The notes under the pieces are model-generated. The model ran no database searches. It worked only from the letters and a program-made list of their open reading frames with translations, and had not been told where the DNA came from. Positions 29,707 to 30,503 of a stretch of 30,503 nt of DNA are shown one piece after another. Numbering within the stretch: position 1 is the stretch's first letter; every line of letters starts with the position of its first letter. The translations under genes were made by a program, and so were the position numbers. This DNA is from JARFUG01 sp050485365. Its GTDB lineage: Bacteria > Desulfobacterota > Desulfuromonadia > Desulfuromonadales > JACZKF01. The stretch covers positions 1-30,503 of the forward strand of contig JBJHBH010000040.1 of assembly GCA_050485365.1 (NCBI GenBank). Reading direction: 5' to 3'.

Positions 29707-30503
29707 TCAATACGCCAGCTTCGCGAGGGGAGAGGAGGCCGATATCTGAATGGCGTCCTCGAGGGTGCGGATCCCTTCGGCTTCGAGCAGAGGCAACAGT
29801 TTGACGAGAACCTCGGCGGTGACGATGGCGTCTCCAAGGGCGGTGTGGCGCCCCACGATTGGGATCTGCAGGCGCTTGGCGACCATGTCGAGAGAGTGAT
29901 GATCCTGGTTCGGGTGGAGCGCAGAGGAGAGGAGCAGGGTGCACAAGACCGGATGGTCGAAGCGCACGCCGCACCCGAATTCCTTCATCCGGATAAATTT
30001 CATGTCGAAGGCGGCGTTGTGGGCCACCAGCACGGCGCCCTCGGCGAAGGCGTGAAAGGCGGGCAGGATCTTGTCGATGGTCGGTTGCCCGACCAGAAGG
30101 TGCGGCGAAATCCCGTGTACCTCCACCGAGTCCCGCGGGACCGAACGGCGGGGGTCGACCAGAAAATCGATCGTCTCGTTGTACAGGATGCGCCCGTTGA
30201 CGATGCGGATGGCGCCGATCTGGATGATCTCGTCGCCGTCGACAGGGTGCAGCCCCGTCGTCTCGGTGTCGAAGACGACGAAGGTGAGCTTGCTCAGGGG
30301 GATTTTTCCCATCTCCTCCCAGCCGGGCTGATTGAAGAGGTCGAATTCGTAGTAGATCGGTCGATCCCCGGGGCGGCTCGGGTCGCTCCAGTGCCCCTGC
30401 GGCTCGGCGATCGGCAGCGTCAGCTGCAGGCTTTCGCACGCATCCTCCTCCTCCGAGGCGACATCGACGGCCCCGCCGTGCTGCCCCACCAGCTCGAGAA
30501 ACG
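29707..30503 (-). CDS. Histidine-kinase-like ATPase fused to a DnaQ-type 3'-5' exonuclease (5' truncated at window edge)
   Basis: The frame is open to the window edge, so the N-terminal part is missing. The visible 265 residues end with a DEDDh exonuclease domain: FDTETTG (about 73-79), E/D residues, HNAAFD (about 157-162), and H/D near GRHTALGDA, similar to DNA polymerase III epsilon. Before it, the first ~25 residues read FLELVGQHGGAVDV then a Ser-Glu-rich turn and LQLTLPIA. This is how the ATP-binding domain of a sensor histidine kinase ends (HGG then LPIA). A GTG at 30489 lies inside that block and is not a plausible start. The likely whole protein is a kinase-exonuclease fusion; the rest lies outside. 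Its terminator is the bidirectional one at 29641-29677. Confidence 0.75.
   Translation of the reverse strand, partial: FLELVGQHGGAVDVASEEEDACESLQLTLPIAEPQGHWSDPSRPGDRPIYYEFDLFNQPGWEEMGKIPLSKLTFVVFDTETTGLHPVDGDEIIQIGAIRIVNGRILYNETIDFLVDPRRSVPRDSVEVHGISPHLLVGQPTIDKILPAFHAFAEGAVLVAHNAAFDMKFIRMKEFGCGVRFDHPVLCTLLLSSALHPNQDHHSLDMVAKRLQIPIVGRHTALGDAIVTAEVLVKLLPLLEAEGIRTLEDAIQISASSPLAKLAY

Overview
The window is GC-rich, gene-dense bacterial chromosome with short intergenic gaps and many ATGA start/stop overlaps. The gene set is Gram-negative: lipoproteins, a PLD-family protein with a signal peptide, a giant hybrid histidine kinase, an AddAB-like nuclease pair, and a CRP/FNR regulator next to a nitrosative-stress type ferredoxin. 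It best suits an anaerobic or metal/sulfur-reducing deltaproteobacterium (Desulfuromonadales-like). That placement is inference from gene content and style. No rRNA, tRNA, CRISPR array, prophage or insertion sequence was seen.

Layout. 1-5.5 kb: the 3' end of a probable Na/phosphate cotransporter, then an acetyl-CoA-synthetase-like AMP ligase coupled to a stand-alone acyl carrier protein, a convergent M20 peptidase of the PM20D1/CPS1 type, and a two-gene unit ending in a queuosine-salvage (Qng1/DUF2419) protein. 5.6-9.1 kb: envelope and small genes (DUF2188, a 52-aa lipoprotein, a secreted PLD-family protein, a LEA14/WHy lipoprotein, a membrane-anchored 3D-domain protein). 9.1-15.6 kb: vanZ-like, AddB-like and AddA-like genes joined by ATGA overlaps, forming a recombination/repair operon. 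15.6-20.3 kb: a 1236-aa hybrid sensor kinase overlapping a response-regulator diguanylate cyclase, so a complete phosphorelay to c-di-GMP is likely. 20.3-22.3 kb (minus): a J-domain-like protein and a HEAT-repeat protein. 22.3-24.6 kb: a 127-bp palindromic repeat, SpoIIM-family, PHP-family and YfcE-like genes.

24.6-25.0 kb is the largest gene-free stretch (about 470 bp). It is not empty: it carries a strong minus-strand intrinsic terminator, several hairpins, a 13-bp tandem repeat and a divergent promoter region. Together these suggest an unannotated structured RNA of about 230 nt on the minus strand. To its right lie a 55-aa gene, an M50/CBS membrane protease (minus) and an unrecognised, possibly alpha/alpha-toroid protein.

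27.5-29.7 kb looks like a small self-contained regulon: a CRP/FNR-family regulator, a YgbA_NO (nitrous-oxide-stimulated promoter family) gene and a two-cluster ferredoxin of the kind found in HcpR regulons. Two FNR-type boxes (TTGAY-N4-RTCAA) precede the latter two genes with the same box-to-(-10) geometry. A bidirectional terminator then separates this from the window's last gene, a protein with a DnaQ-type exonuclease domain whose upstream part looks like the end of a histidine-kinase ATPase domain.
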